Positions 25,652 to 34,341 of a DNA stretch of 64,000 nucleotides are shown here, piece after piece; within the stretch, counting starts at the first letter, position 1; every line of letters begins with the position of its first letter. The stretch is from positions 62,001 through 126,000 of the forward strand of contig NZ_JADJTF010000001.1 in the NCBI RefSeq assembly GCF_016711335.1. Direction: 5' to 3'. The stretch is from Thiofilum sp. GTDB lineage: Bacteria > Pseudomonadota > Gammaproteobacteria > Thiotrichales > Thiotrichaceae. The notes under the pieces are model-generated. The model was not told the DNA's origin, searched no databases, and saw nothing but the letters and a program-made list of their open reading frames with translations. Made by a program: the position numbers and the translations under genes.

Positions 25652-26081
25652 TAGGAAGCTCCTTTATATAGTCCATTGGATTTAATGCAGAAATTAATGG
25701 GTGATCCTGTAATTTTTTTAATAATTTATCATCAGTACTTAGGAAATAATTTGCCTTACCTTCAATAGCACAAGCAACATGCAAAGCGTCTTTGGGCTTA
25801 ATCCCTTTAGCTAATAACAGCTTAGCATTAGCTAAAACAGTAGGGTTCTCTCCAATATCAACAATAGCTAAGCATTGCCATTGACTAATAGCCTGTTGAC
25901 GCTCTTGGTAAGGGTTTTGAGCGTTTTCAAAATCTAATAAATATGACCAAACCAACTCTAAATGACCATTACGGATTTGTTGTTGAATATACAACTTAGC
26001 TTCGGCTTCCAAACGAATCCGAATATAGCTTTGATCATCAAAAGGTCGGTTAAACATGCAGTTATCTAAATACACCCGCAT
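25635..26081 (-). CDS. PIN-domain-like putative toxin
   Basis: A 148-residue PIN-like protein. The acidic residues expected for a PIN nuclease are at the N-terminal strand (MRVYLDNCMFNRPFDDQ), in a central Glu (LLDFENAQNP), and in KPKDALHVACAIEGKANYFLSTDDKLL near the C-terminus. I place the start at 26081, preceded by AGGA at good spacing; an upstream ATG at 26114 adds 11 residues. PIN toxins cleave RNA, often tRNA. It overlaps the small partner gene. Confidence 0.8.
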   Translation of the reverse strand: MRVYLDNCMFNRPFDDQSYIRIRLEAEAKLYIQQQIRNGHLELVWSYLLDFENAQNPYQERQQAISQWQCLAIVDIGENPTVLANAKLLLAKGIKPKDALHVACAIEGKANYFLSTDDKLLKKLQDHPLISALNPMDYIKELPNGKTH

Positions 26082-26172
26082 ACAATATCCTTGTATATAG
26101 CATGTAAGTAGCATAACGCATTTTTAGCGGGAAAGGTGAAAAGTACCTATGTACCTTTCACCCTTTATAGCA

Positions 26173-29061
26173 TTAACGATAACTATCCACACTCGGACAA
26201 GAACATACTAAATTCCTATCACCGTAGACATTATCGATACGATTCACGGTCGGCCAGTACTTTGCAGTCGGATGAATACCTTTGGGGAATACCGCTTCAG
26301 TTTGGCTATACGGACGTTCCCACGCATTGACCAAATCATCCAGCGTATGCGGTGCATTCACCAAAGGATTATTATCCTTAGGCCACACCCCATCCTGTAC
26401 TTTTTGAATCTCTTCACGAATCGCAATCATCGCATCACAGAAACGATCTAGCTCTTCCTTAGGCTCCGATTCAGTTGGCTCAATCATCAAAGTACCCGCC
26501 ACCGGGAAGGACATCGTAGGCGCATGAAAACCGTAATCCATCAAGCGCTTAGCAATATCCGACTCATCCATACCCGACGCGGCTTTTAAGGGGCGAATAT
26601 CAATAATGCACTCGTGCGCCACCCGACCATTCGCGCCACGGAATAACACCGGATAATGAGCACTGAGGCGTTGCATAATATAATTAGCATTCAAAATCGC
26701 CATTTGCGTGGCTTTCTTGAGACCTTCCGCCCCCATCATCTTAATATACATCCACGAAATCGGCAGGATTGCACCGCTACCATAGGGAGCCGCTGATACT
26801 GCGCTATTGCCTTGTGGAATACCTTCGGGTGGATTGACCACATGACTGGATAAGAACGGTGCTAAATGCGCTTTTACCCCGATAGGCCCCATTCCCGGTC
26901 CACCGCCCCCATGTGGAATAGCAAAGGTTTTATGCAGATTCAAATGCGACACATCAGAGCCAAATTTACCGGGCTTAGATAGACCGACCTGCGCATTCAT
27001 ATTCGCGCCGTCCATATAAACCTGCCCACCAAACTCATGCACAATGTTGCAAATCTCGACAATATCCTGCTCAAACACCCCATGAGTAGAAGGGTAAGTC
27101 ACCATCAAGCACGACAAACTCTCTTGGTATTGCTCAGCTTTAGCACGTAGATCATTAATATCCACATTGCCATTGCTATCACATTCCACCACTACGACTT
27201 TGAGATTCACCATTGCAGCCGAGGCTGGATTCGTACCGTGAGCAGAACTAGGGATTAAGCACACATCACGATGACCTTGCCCTATGCTTGCTTGATAGCG
27301 ACGAATCGCGACTAAGCCCGCATACTCACCCTGAGCACCGGAATTAGGCTGCATAGAAATCGCATCATATCCGGTAATTTCAACCAGCCACGTCTCCAGC
27401 TCTTGAATCATGGCTTGATAGCCAACGGTTTGGTCTTTAGGCGCAAAGGGGTGAATATGGGCAAACTCAGCCCAAGTCACGGGTATCATTTCCGCTGTAG
27501 CATTAAGCTTCATGGTGCAAGAGCCGAGCGGAATCATGCCATGTACCAGAGAAAAGTCCTTATTCTCTAGACGCTTGAGATAGCGCAGCATTTCGGATTC
27601 AGAGTGATGCGTATTGAATACCGGATGCGTGAGGAAAGTACTGGTGCGTGCATAGCCGGATGGAATACCATTCACGCCCTCATTCATGACCCATTGATCC
27701 AGTTGCTCAGAATCTAAACCATGACCTTCACCTAATAGCACTGTGAATAAGTAATCCACATCACCACGAGTCGTCGTTTCATCAAGGCTAATACCAATAT
27801 TGCCATTAGCAAACTGACGGAAATTAACCACCACTCCCGTCCCCACCTGTGGGGGAAGGGCTGGGGATGGGGGGTTAACCAGCGTCAAAGTATCAAACCA
27901 AGTATCGTGCAGTAGCTTCACGCCTTTTTGCTGTAAGCCTTGGGCTAAAATGCTGGTCAAACGTTGAATACGTCCGGCAATTCTTTTTAGACCTTCAGCG
28001 CCGTGATACACCGCATAAAATCCTGCCATATTGGCAAGGAGCGCTTGAGCCGTGCAAATGTTTGAAGTGGCTTTTTCGCGGCGAATATGTTGTTCACGGG
28101 TTTGCATCGCCATACGTAGCGCTTGCTTACCGTGACTATCAATCGAAACCCCAATCAAACGTCCCGCCATCGTGCGTTTAAACGCATCTTTGGTCGCAAA
28201 GAACGCAGCATGGGGACCACCAAACCCCATAGGCACACCAAAACGTTGCGAGTTACCCACCACAACATCAGCACCACACTCACCCGGAGATTTGAGATTG
28301 ACTAATGCCATTAAATCCGTAGCGACACAGACCAAGGCTTTTTGGTCGTGAGCTTGTTTGACAATCGCATCTAAATCAATGATTTCACCAGTAGTACTAG
28401 GGTATTGCACCACGACACCAAACACTTCGTGCTTAGACAACTCACTAATGGGCGCGACTACTAACTCAAACCCAAAGTACTCGGCACGGGTTTTGAGTAC
28501 ATCAATCGTCTGAGGATGCACATCATCGGCTACAAAGTACTTATCCGACTTGAGCTTATTAGAGCGCTTACAGAGCGTCATTGCCTCCGCTGCTGCGGTC
28601 GCTTCATCGAGCAATGAGGCATTAGCAATGTCCATTCCGGTCAAGTCAGTGACCATTTGTTGATAGTTCAACAAGGCTTCTAAACGACCCTGAGAAATTT
28701 CCGGTTGATAGGGTGTGTAGGCGGTGTACCAACCCGGATTTTCTAAGACATTGCGCTGAATCACGGGCGGCACAATAGTATTGTAATAGCCCATACCGAT
28801 ATAGGACTTAGCCACCACATTACGCGCGGCGAGGCTTTTTAAATACTCTAGCGCTGCGGTTTCGGTATGGCTACCTTCGAGATCTAAACTATTCGGAATC
28901 AGAATATTGGCAGGTACAGTACTGTTGATGAGATCATCTAACGAGTCTGCACCCACCGTTTGCAACATGACCTGTGTATCAGCGTCACTAGGGCCAATGT
29001 GGCGGGCAATAAAATCGTCGCGCTGTTCGAGATCAGCCAAAGCGACGCGTGAATTCGTCAT
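26173..29061 (-). CDS. gcvP: Glycine dehydrogenase (decarboxylating), P protein
   Basis: PLP enzyme that decarboxylates glycine and passes the aminomethyl group to GcvH lipoate. The 962-residue single-chain form has both halves. The N-terminal half has DFIARHIGP and SYIGMGYYNT. The PLP Lys is in LHKTFAIPHGGGGPGMGP in the C-terminal half, and PSSAHGTNPASAAM precedes it. An unusual segment near residues 393-408, NPPSPALPPQVGTG, is encoded exactly by a copy of the GC-rich repeat family also seen at 30709 and 50503, so it looks like an in-frame repeat insertion. It is the third gene of gcvT-gcvH-gcvP, 25 bases after gcvH. Confidence 0.97.
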   Translation of the reverse strand: MTNSRVALADLEQRDDFIARHIGPSDADTQVMLQTVGADSLDDLINSTVPANILIPNSLDLEGSHTETAALEYLKSLAARNVVAKSYIGMGYYNTIVPPVIQRNVLENPGWYTAYTPYQPEISQGRLEALLNYQQMVTDLTGMDIANASLLDEATAAAEAMTLCKRSNKLKSDKYFVADDVHPQTIDVLKTRAEYFGFELVVAPISELSKHEVFGVVVQYPSTTGEIIDLDAIVKQAHDQKALVCVATDLMALVNLKSPGECGADVVVGNSQRFGVPMGFGGPHAAFFATKDAFKRTMAGRLIGVSIDSHGKQALRMAMQTREQHIRREKATSNICTAQALLANMAGFYAVYHGAEGLKRIAGRIQRLTSILAQGLQQKGVKLLHDTWFDTLTLVNPPSPALPPQVGTGVVVNFRQFANGNIGISLDETTTRGDVDYLFTVLLGEGHGLDSEQLDQWVMNEGVNGIPSGYARTSTFLTHPVFNTHHSESEMLRYLKRLENKDFSLVHGMIPLGSCTMKLNATAEMIPVTWAEFAHIHPFAPKDQTVGYQAMIQELETWLVEITGYDAISMQPNSGAQGEYAGLVAIRRYQASIGQGHRDVCLIPSSAHGTNPASAAMVNLKVVVVECDSNGNVDINDLRAKAEQYQESLSCLMVTYPSTHGVFEQDIVEICNIVHEFGGQVYMDGANMNAQVGLSKPGKFGSDVSHLNLHKTFAIPHGGGGPGMGPIGVKAHLAPFLSSHVVNPPEGIPQGNSAVSAAPYGSGAILPISWMYIKMMGAEGLKKATQMAILNANYIMQRLSAHYPVLFRGANGRVAHECIIDIRPLKAASGMDESDIAKRLMDYGFHAPTMSFPVAGTLMIEPTESEPKEELDRFCDAMIAIREEIQKVQDGVWPKDNNPLVNAPHTLDDLVNAWERPYSQTEAVFPKGIHPTAKYWPTVNRIDNVYGDRNLVCSCPSVDSYR
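27841..27874. repeat. GC-rich dispersed repeat inside gcvP
   Basis: CCCCACCTGTGGGGGAAGGG followed by CTGGGGATGGGGGG. It shares GGGGGAAGGG(C/T)TGGG(G)ATGGGGG with the copies at 30709-30745 and, in reverse orientation, 50503-50542. Here it lies within a coding region and keeps the frame, giving a Pro-rich loop on the minus strand. Confidence 0.8.
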
Positions 29062-29086
29062 AATGCTATACCTTTAAATCAATCAA

Positions 29087-29479
29087 TTAAGCTTCGCTGT
29101 CTAATAATGCTTGATAAGCTTGCGCCGTTAATAAGCTATCTAACTGCGCGGTATCCGCTAATTTCACTTTGAAAATCCAGCCTGTACCATATGGATCAGC
29201 ATTCACTAACTCAGGGCTACCCTCTAAGGTTTCATTCACTTCAGTGACTTCACCCGCTACCGGGGCGTACAAATCAGAAGCCGCTTTCACCGACTCCACC
29301 ACCCCACAGTCCCCCCCGACCTCCAAAGTTGAACCTATCTCCGGCACTTCCACGAATACCAAGTCCCCTAATAAGGCTTGCGCGTGATCGGTAATCCCTA
29401 CCGTCGCAGTACCATCGCCATTATCCAGTACCCACTCGTGTGATTCGGAATACTTTAAATTGTCCAGAACATTGCTCAT
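29087..29479 (-). CDS. gcvH: Glycine cleavage system H protein
   Basis: Lipoyl carrier protein of 130 residues that shuttles the aminomethyl group between GcvP, GcvT and the lipoamide dehydrogenase. It opens NLKYSESHEWVLDNGDGTATVGITDHAQALLGDLVFVE; the lipoylated Lys is in VESVKAASDLYAPVAGEV. It lies between gcvT and gcvP with short gaps, so all three are co-transcribed. Confidence 0.98.
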   Translation of the reverse strand: MSNVLDNLKYSESHEWVLDNGDGTATVGITDHAQALLGDLVFVEVPEIGSTLEVGGDCGVVESVKAASDLYAPVAGEVTEVNETLEGSPELVNADPYGTGWIFKVKLADTAQLDSLLTAQAYQALLDSEA

Positions 29480-29521
29480 GATTGATCTCCAAGATTGAAT
29501 AAAATTAGGGATTGATTAACC

Positions 29522-30601
29522 CTATAAAACGGATTTACCAAAGCGTACAAAATTAGGTTTAACGATTTTGGCGGGTTGTAATTTGCCACGAATATCGACT
29601 TGGCACTCGGTATCCGTACCGACTGGAATACGCGCTAAGGCAATCGATTCTTTGAGCGTAGGTGAAAAGGTACCGCTAGTGGTTTCGCCCTCACCATTAC
29701 TACAGATCACTTTCATATGGCTACGTAATACGCCTTTGCCTGTGAGCACTAAACCGACAAAGCGCTGTTGAACACCTGCTGCTTTTTCTGCTTCTAAGGC
29801 TTTGCGCCCAATAAAATCACGACTTTCAGGTTGCCAGCCTATTGTCCACCCTAGCCCCGAAACCAGCGGCGATGTGGTTTCATCCATATCTAAACCATAC
29901 AGATTCATACCCGCTTCAAGGCGTAAAGTATCGCGTGCCCCTAGACCAATGGGTTTAATACCCGCCGCTAGTAATGCATCCCATACTTTCGGCGCTTGTG
30001 TGGCGGGGAACATCATTTCAAAGCCATCTTCTCCGGTATAACCCGTGCGACCGATAAACCAATCTCCAATAAACGCACCATAGAAAGGTTTTAAAGGCTC
30101 AGCAATAGCCACTTCATGAGCGGGCATAATCCCTAATACTTTGGCACGAGCATTCGGGCCTTGCACTGCAATCATGGCTAGATCAGCACGGAAGGTGAGA
30201 GTGGCATTGAAAGGTTTAAGCTGTTCATTCATCCACGCAATATCTTTTTCGCGCGTGGCAGCATTGACCACTATGCGGTATTGCGTATCGGTGAGGTAAT
30301 ACACAATGAGGTCGTCGATCACACCACCTTGCTCATTGAGCATAGCGCTATAAAGGGCTTTGCCAGACTCTTTGAGTTTATCGACATTATTAGCAAGGAG
30401 TTTTAATAAGAACGGTTTAGCATCAGCGCCTTCAAGATCAAGAATGGTCATATGTGATACATCAAACATGCCTGCATCGGTGCGTACATCATGATGCTCT
30501 TGCAGTTGTGAGCCATAATGAATCGGCATTTCCCAACCAGCAAAATCAACCATCTTTGCACCTGCTGCGAGGTGTTTGTCATAAAAAGGCGTGCGTTGCA
30601 T
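29522..30601 (-). CDS. gcvT: Glycine cleavage system aminomethyltransferase, T protein
   Basis: Transfers the methylene group to tetrahydrofolate and releases ammonia. The 359-residue protein starts MQRTPFYDKHLAAGAKMVDF; GGGAG lies seven bases before this ATG. An in-frame ATG nine codons upstream has no ribosome site and falls in the run of T after the terminator. Family motifs include GWEMPIHYGSQLQEHHDVR, DVSHMTILDLEG, and TGYTGEDGFEMMFP. It is the first gene of the operon and lies directly behind a tandem glycine riboswitch and terminator. Confidence 0.98.
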   Translation of the reverse strand: MQRTPFYDKHLAAGAKMVDFAGWEMPIHYGSQLQEHHDVRTDAGMFDVSHMTILDLEGADAKPFLLKLLANNVDKLKESGKALYSAMLNEQGGVIDDLIVYYLTDTQYRIVVNAATREKDIAWMNEQLKPFNATLTFRADLAMIAVQGPNARAKVLGIMPAHEVAIAEPLKPFYGAFIGDWFIGRTGYTGEDGFEMMFPATQAPKVWDALLAAGIKPIGLGARDTLRLEAGMNLYGLDMDETTSPLVSGLGWTIGWQPESRDFIGRKALEAEKAAGVQQRFVGLVLTGKGVLRSHMKVICSNGEGETTSGTFSPTLKESIALARIPVGTDTECQVDIRGKLQPAKIVKPNFVRFGKSVL

Positions 30602-30618
30602 AAGCAATCTCCCAAAGC

Positions 30619-30664
30619 TAAAAAACAAAAGGGGCGGCAGACACCATTAAGTATCTGCCGCCCC
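30619..30664 (-). terminator. Riboswitch-controlled intrinsic terminator before gcvT
   Basis: On the minus strand a 14-bp stem (GGGGCGGCAGATAC paired with GTGTCTGCCGCCCC, one mismatch) with a six-base loop is followed by TTTTGTTTTTT. It begins immediately at the 3' end of the second glycine aptamer; the GGGG shared with the P1 stem of the aptamer could allow mutually exclusive pairing. It is the likely expression platform: glycine binding should block it and let gcvT be read. Confidence 0.88.
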
Positions 30665-30925
30665 TCTGTCCTGAAACCTGAGAGATTCCTAGTGCACACT
30701 TTCTTTAGCCCTTCCCCCATTTCGGGGGAAGGGTTGGGATGGGGGCGAACTAGTTACTACCCTTCGGTGAGTGCGATTGCACTACTCTCCAGAGTTAACT
30801 TACACGTCCTATTACACTTTAAACGTGATTAGCAAACAGTCCTTTTACCTGAGCGTTTCCGGGCGGAAATTGCGCCTTCGGTGCTGATTGACTAGAAAGG
30901 CATACAATCAGTCTCTTCTGCTTAC
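30661..30925 (-). ncRNA. Tandem glycine riboswitch
   Basis: Two glycine aptamers read on the minus strand. Aptamer 1 (about 30835-30925) has GAAGAGACTG, the conserved ACCGAAGG and the closing GCTCAGGTAAAAGGAC. Aptamer 2 (about 30661-30796) has CTGGAGAG, again ACCGAAGG, and CTCTCAGG...CAGGACAGAGG. These match the glycine riboswitch consensus, and the gcv operon follows. Two oddities: the linker between aptamers is about 36 bases, longer than usual, and the variable arm of aptamer 2 carries a GC-rich dispersed repeat at 30709-30745 that extends it. Confidence 0.93.
30709..30745. repeat. GC-rich dispersed repeat inside glycine aptamer 2
   Basis: CCCTTCCCCCATTTCGGGGG then AAGGGTTGGGATGGGGG. The CCCTTCCCCC and GGGGGAAGGG arms form a perfect 10-bp stem. 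It belongs to the same family as 27841-27874, 50503-50542 and 50567-50605. It lies between the two conserved strands of the aptamer's variable arm, so it probably lengthens that stem without breaking the core. Confidence 0.8.
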
Positions 30926-30942
30926 CTGCTGTTAAGCGTCGG

Positions 30943-30971
30943 AGTATAGCGGATTGCTTTACTTAATTGAA
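30943..30971 (-). promoter_or_regulatory. Candidate promoter of the glycine riboswitch / gcv operon
   Basis: On the minus strand a TATACT -10 (five of six matches) lies 17 bases after a weak TTCAAT -35 element. Transcription would begin just before aptamer 1. The site ends eight bases from the stop of dsbC, so the operon promoter sits in the short gap after that gene. Confidence 0.5.
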
Positions 30972-30978
30972 CAACAGC

Positions 30979-31827
30979 CTATTGAGCTACTTTACTTTCC
31001 TCTAGGGCTTCAAACATTTCTTGTGCTGGGCGGAATCCGGCAATCATCACCCCATCTTGAGTCACAATGGCAGGTGTTCCTGTCACTCCTACTTTTTGAC
31101 CTAGAGCATAATGATCCGCTACTGGGTTAGCACACTCTTTAGTCTCAATAGTTTTGCCTTCTTTTAGCTCATTTAAGGCTTTAATGGGATCAGCACTGCA
31201 CCATGCATTCACCATTTCTTTATAAGGACCAGATCCCACGCCAGCACGAGGATAAGCGAAATAACGCACGGTCACACCCATATCATTGAGCTTGGGCACT
31301 TCTTGATGCAACTTCACGCAATAAGGGCAAGATACATCGGTAAATACCGACATCACATATTTTTCTTCGCCTTTCGCTTTATAGGTAATCGTTTTAGTCA
31401 CATCCGCTTTATCCATCACTGCTTTACGCCCTGAAGCACGCGCATTTTCGGATAAGTTAGTACGTGTTTGAGCATCAATCAGATCACCACTAAACACATA
31501 GCGCCCGTCAGGGCTGCTATATAGCAACTCCATCCCAAAACTCACTGCATACACGCCTGCAACTGGACTAGCTTTAATACTATCAGGAGCCGAGCCAAAT
31601 AAAGGCTTTAGCTTTTCAGTAATTTGCTTGACGACTTCAGGGTCAATAGTAGCCGCTTGAGTCGTAACCGCCTCTACTTTCTCAGGAATAGCAGCAGGAG
31701 CGGCAGCTTCAGCCGTAGCAGCGGGAGCGGCAGCAGCAGGAGCCGTAGCAGCAGGTTGGTCTTCAGCCCATGCAAAGGTCGATAATGCAGCACTTAACAC
31801 TGCTGCTAGCACTAAATTTTTAGCCAT
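30979..31827 (-). CDS. dsbC: Thiol:disulfide interchange protein DsbC-like
   Basis: Periplasmic disulfide isomerase of 282 residues. It has a signal peptide (VLAAVLSAALSTFAWA), then a long Ala/Pro-rich stretch of about 30 residues that is unusual for DsbC, the N-terminal dimerisation domain from about residue 60, and a thioredoxin domain with CPYC in FTDVSCPYCVKLH. The cis-Pro loop is GVTGTPAIV. A second Cys pair (WCSADP, KECANP) is as in DsbC. It follows xerD on the same strand, a conserved gammaproteobacterial order. Confidence 0.93.
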   Translation of the reverse strand: MAKNLVLAAVLSAALSTFAWAEDQPAATAPAAAAPAATAEAAAPAAIPEKVEAVTTQAATIDPEVVKQITEKLKPLFGSAPDSIKASPVAGVYAVSFGMELLYSSPDGRYVFSGDLIDAQTRTNLSENARASGRKAVMDKADVTKTITYKAKGEEKYVMSVFTDVSCPYCVKLHQEVPKLNDMGVTVRYFAYPRAGVGSGPYKEMVNAWCSADPIKALNELKEGKTIETKECANPVADHYALGQKVGVTGTPAIVTQDGVMIAGFRPAQEMFEALEESKVAQ

Positions 31828-31936
31828 AGTAATTGTAGATTCCAGACAGATTAGATCAATAATGTAAACACGTTATTATAATTAGCATTTAATAATACTT
31901 TCTAACATAACATGCTACCAGCATCGAGTACACTTA

Positions 31937-32869
31937 CTACCCACGCGGGTGATGTTTACGATGTAGCTCTTGCAAGCGACTTTGTGCCACATGAGTATAA
32001 ATTTGGGTCGTAGATAAATCGCTATGCCCTAAGAGTAGCTGCACCACCCGTAAGTTCGCCCCATGATTCAATAAATGGGTAGCAAACGCATGGCGTAAGG
32101 TATGGGGAGAAATTTCTTTATGAATATTAGCACTCGCCGCATAACGCTTAATCACATACCAGAATGCTTGGCGCGTCATCCCCGCTCCACGACTGGTAAT
32201 GAACATTTGCTCACAATAGCCCTTGCCCTGCATCAGCTCTTCACGCGCCTCACGCAAGTATTGCACCAGCCAATGCAAAGCCTCCTCACCCATCGGTACT
32301 AAACGCTCTTTACGCCCCTTACCCATAATGCGCACAATGCCTTGTTCTAATGAAATTTCATCTTGGCGGATCATGACCAACTCAGATACCCGTAAACCCG
32401 TGGCATAAAGCAATTCCAACATAGCTCGATCACGAATACCCAAGGGATGCGTGGTATCTGGTGCTCTTAGTAACCTTTCTACTTCGATTTCGGTTAAAGT
32501 CCCCGGCAATACTCGCCCTTGGCGTGGCGATTCAATCAAGGCAGTAGGGTCAGAGTCCAGTAGATTTAAACGTAATAAATAGCGATAAAAACGCCGTAGA
32601 CTCGATAATAAACGTGCATTACTCGAAGCTTTAGACCCTTTACCCACCTTAAAGCTTAAAAACTCTAATAAATCCTCATGCTGAGCTTGCTCTAAAGTTT
32701 TTTCACGCTCATTCAGCCATGCACATAAACTACGCAAATCTCGTTCATAGGCATCTAAGGTATTACGGCTGACGCCACGCTCAGCCCAAATATTATCAAG
32801 AAATTGATCAATTCGTGTTTGTTGTTGGCACTGCGCTTTACCGCTCACATCTGTTAACGCCGCATCCAT
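31937..32869 (-). CDS. xerD: Tyrosine recombinase XerD
   Basis: Site-specific recombinase that, with XerC, resolves chromosome dimers at dif. The 310-residue protein has the N-terminal SAM-like domain (DQFLDNIWAERGVSRNTLDAY) and all catalytic residues: Arg in ATGLRVSELV, Lys in GKGRKERLVP, His-x-x-Arg in SPHTLRHAFATHLL, His in LLGHSDLSTTQIY and the nucleophile Tyr in QIYTHV. The position upstream of dsbC supports XerD rather than XerC or an integron or phage integrase. Confidence 0.95.
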   Translation of the reverse strand: MDAALTDVSGKAQCQQQTRIDQFLDNIWAERGVSRNTLDAYERDLRSLCAWLNEREKTLEQAQHEDLLEFLSFKVGKGSKASSNARLLSSLRRFYRYLLRLNLLDSDPTALIESPRQGRVLPGTLTEIEVERLLRAPDTTHPLGIRDRAMLELLYATGLRVSELVMIRQDEISLEQGIVRIMGKGRKERLVPMGEEALHWLVQYLREAREELMQGKGYCEQMFITSRGAGMTRQAFWYVIKRYAASANIHKEISPHTLRHAFATHLLNHGANLRVVQLLLGHSDLSTTQIYTHVAQSRLQELHRKHHPRG

Positions 32870-32880
32870 ACAGGTTTTCC

Positions 32881-33225
32881 TTAAGATTCAATTTTGAGCC
32901 ATACTACACGATCTGTAATTTCGATAGATAGAGGAATTAATGACTTTCCTGCACAAGGCCCTGCAATACAATATCCTGTTTCCCTATCAAATAAGGCTAA
33001 ATGCATAGCGCAGACAATGAACTGCTGATTTTGGTCTAAAAATTGGTGGGGATTCCAATTGAGCGGTAAATAGTGATGCGGGCAAGAATTTTTATAAGCC
33101 CGCCATTCTTGCTGAGGATTTTTTACTAAAAAACCCTCTATTAACTGATCAGGCGTTTGAATCTCAAAGCCAAAACTAGAGTACGGGGCTAACTCATCTA
33201 AAGTACTCACTGGATATAACATCAA
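32881..33225 (-). CDS. Rieske [2Fe-2S] ferredoxin-like protein
   Basis: A 114-residue single-domain Rieske protein. Cluster ligands are Cys and His of NSCPHHYLPL and the Cys-x-x-His of VCAMHLALFDRETGYCIAGPCAG. It has no signal or membrane segment, so it is a soluble electron carrier of the type that accompanies dioxygenases or acts alone. It lies between mtnA and xerD, 16 bases after mtnA. No partner oxygenase is near. Confidence 0.9.
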   Translation of the reverse strand: MMLYPVSTLDELAPYSSFGFEIQTPDQLIEGFLVKNPQQEWRAYKNSCPHHYLPLNWNPHQFLDQNQQFIVCAMHLALFDRETGYCIAGPCAGKSLIPLSIEITDRVVWLKIES

Positions 33226-33241
33226 TACACACCCTATCGAC

Positions 33242-34297
33242 CTAAGACCGCATCAACTGAGCGATTTTTTCAGTATTAGGATGATGAATGACACCTTTTT
33301 CGGTCACCAGTACATCTATCAAATCGGCGGGCGTTACGTCAAAGGCAGGGTTCCATGCATCCGCACCTAAGGCAGCAATACGTTGATTGCCTACCTGTAA
33401 TACCTCCTCAATAGAACGCTCTTCAATCGGAATGTCACTCCCTGTACGAGTATCTAAATCAATGGTACTGGTAGGCGCTACGACCATGAACTTAACGCCA
33501 TGAAAGCTAGCATTAACCGCTAAGCTATACGTGCCAATTTTATTTGCCACGTCACCATTCGCTGCAATACGATCTGCCCCTACAATTACCCAACCAATAG
33601 GTTTAGTTTTCATCAACGCCGCCATAGCACTATCGGGCACGAGTTTATAGGGAATATGATCTTTACCTAGTTCCCAAGCGGTTAGGCGGGAGCCTTGCCA
33701 CCAAGGGCGCGTTTCACCTGCATAAATACGTTCAAATTTTCCCTCAGCAAAAGCACTACGAATCACACCCAAAGCCGTACCATAGCCCCCTGTGGCTAGT
33801 GATCCGGTATTGCAATGGGTAATTAAACCATGAGTAGCTCCAATCAATTGAGCACCTAATTGCCCCATATGATGATTAGCTGCAATGTCTTCGCTATGAA
33901 TAGTTTTAGCCAACTCTAATAAGGTCGGAATGGGATCACCCTCAATACCCACTAGGGCATCGCACATACGCTTAAGCGCCCAACTCAGATTAACTGCGGT
34001 AGGACGTGCATTGGCTAGAATTTCTTTTTCAACCTCTAAACGATTGCGCCAGTCATTGGGGTATTGTTTATAACTTTTGCGGGCTGCCAGTACTAGAGCA
34101 TAAGCAGCAGCAATCCCAATCGCGGGCGCACCGCGTACCACCATATTACGAATTGCTTCAGCTACATCTTCAGCATTATAAAACTCGATATACTGCTCAT
34201 TCTGCGGTAGTTTGCGCTGATCTAATAGGATGAGATGATCATTTTTCCACTCAACAGCCCGAATGGAATCATGTTGGTTCTTAGCATTATTCAACAT
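33242..34297 (-). CDS. mtnA: Methylthioribose-1-phosphate isomerase
   Basis: Converts methylthioribose-1-phosphate to methylthioribulose-1-phosphate in the methionine salvage pathway. The 351-residue protein has the eIF2B-like fold. Motifs are VVRGAPAIGIAAAYALVLA, THCNTGSLATGGYGTALGV with the active Cys, and WVIVGADRIAANGDVANKIGTY with the active Asp. It is divergent, by 44 bases, from an MTA/SAH deaminase-like gene, which links two steps of methylthioadenosine metabolism. Confidence 0.97.
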   Translation of the reverse strand: MLNNAKNQHDSIRAVEWKNDHLILLDQRKLPQNEQYIEFYNAEDVAEAIRNMVVRGAPAIGIAAAYALVLAARKSYKQYPNDWRNRLEVEKEILANARPTAVNLSWALKRMCDALVGIEGDPIPTLLELAKTIHSEDIAANHHMGQLGAQLIGATHGLITHCNTGSLATGGYGTALGVIRSAFAEGKFERIYAGETRPWWQGSRLTAWELGKDHIPYKLVPDSAMAALMKTKPIGWVIVGADRIAANGDVANKIGTYSLAVNASFHGVKFMVVAPTSTIDLDTRTGSDIPIEERSIEEVLQVGNQRIAALGADAWNPAFDVTPADLIDVLVTEKGVIHHPNTEKIAQLMRS

Positions 34298-34341
34298 AAT
34301 ATAACTACCTTTACAGTGGCTCTACTGCGGACGACACTCAA

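Noticed and set aside
30448..30832. Open frames on both strands across the glycine riboswitch
   Set aside because: They cross the aptamers, terminator and a repeat and have no similarity to proteins. The region is regulatory RNA.
31937..32869. The tyrosine recombinase as a phage or integron integrase
   Set aside because: Its length, motifs and place before dsbC are those of the housekeeping XerD. No attachment site, tRNA or phage genes are nearby.
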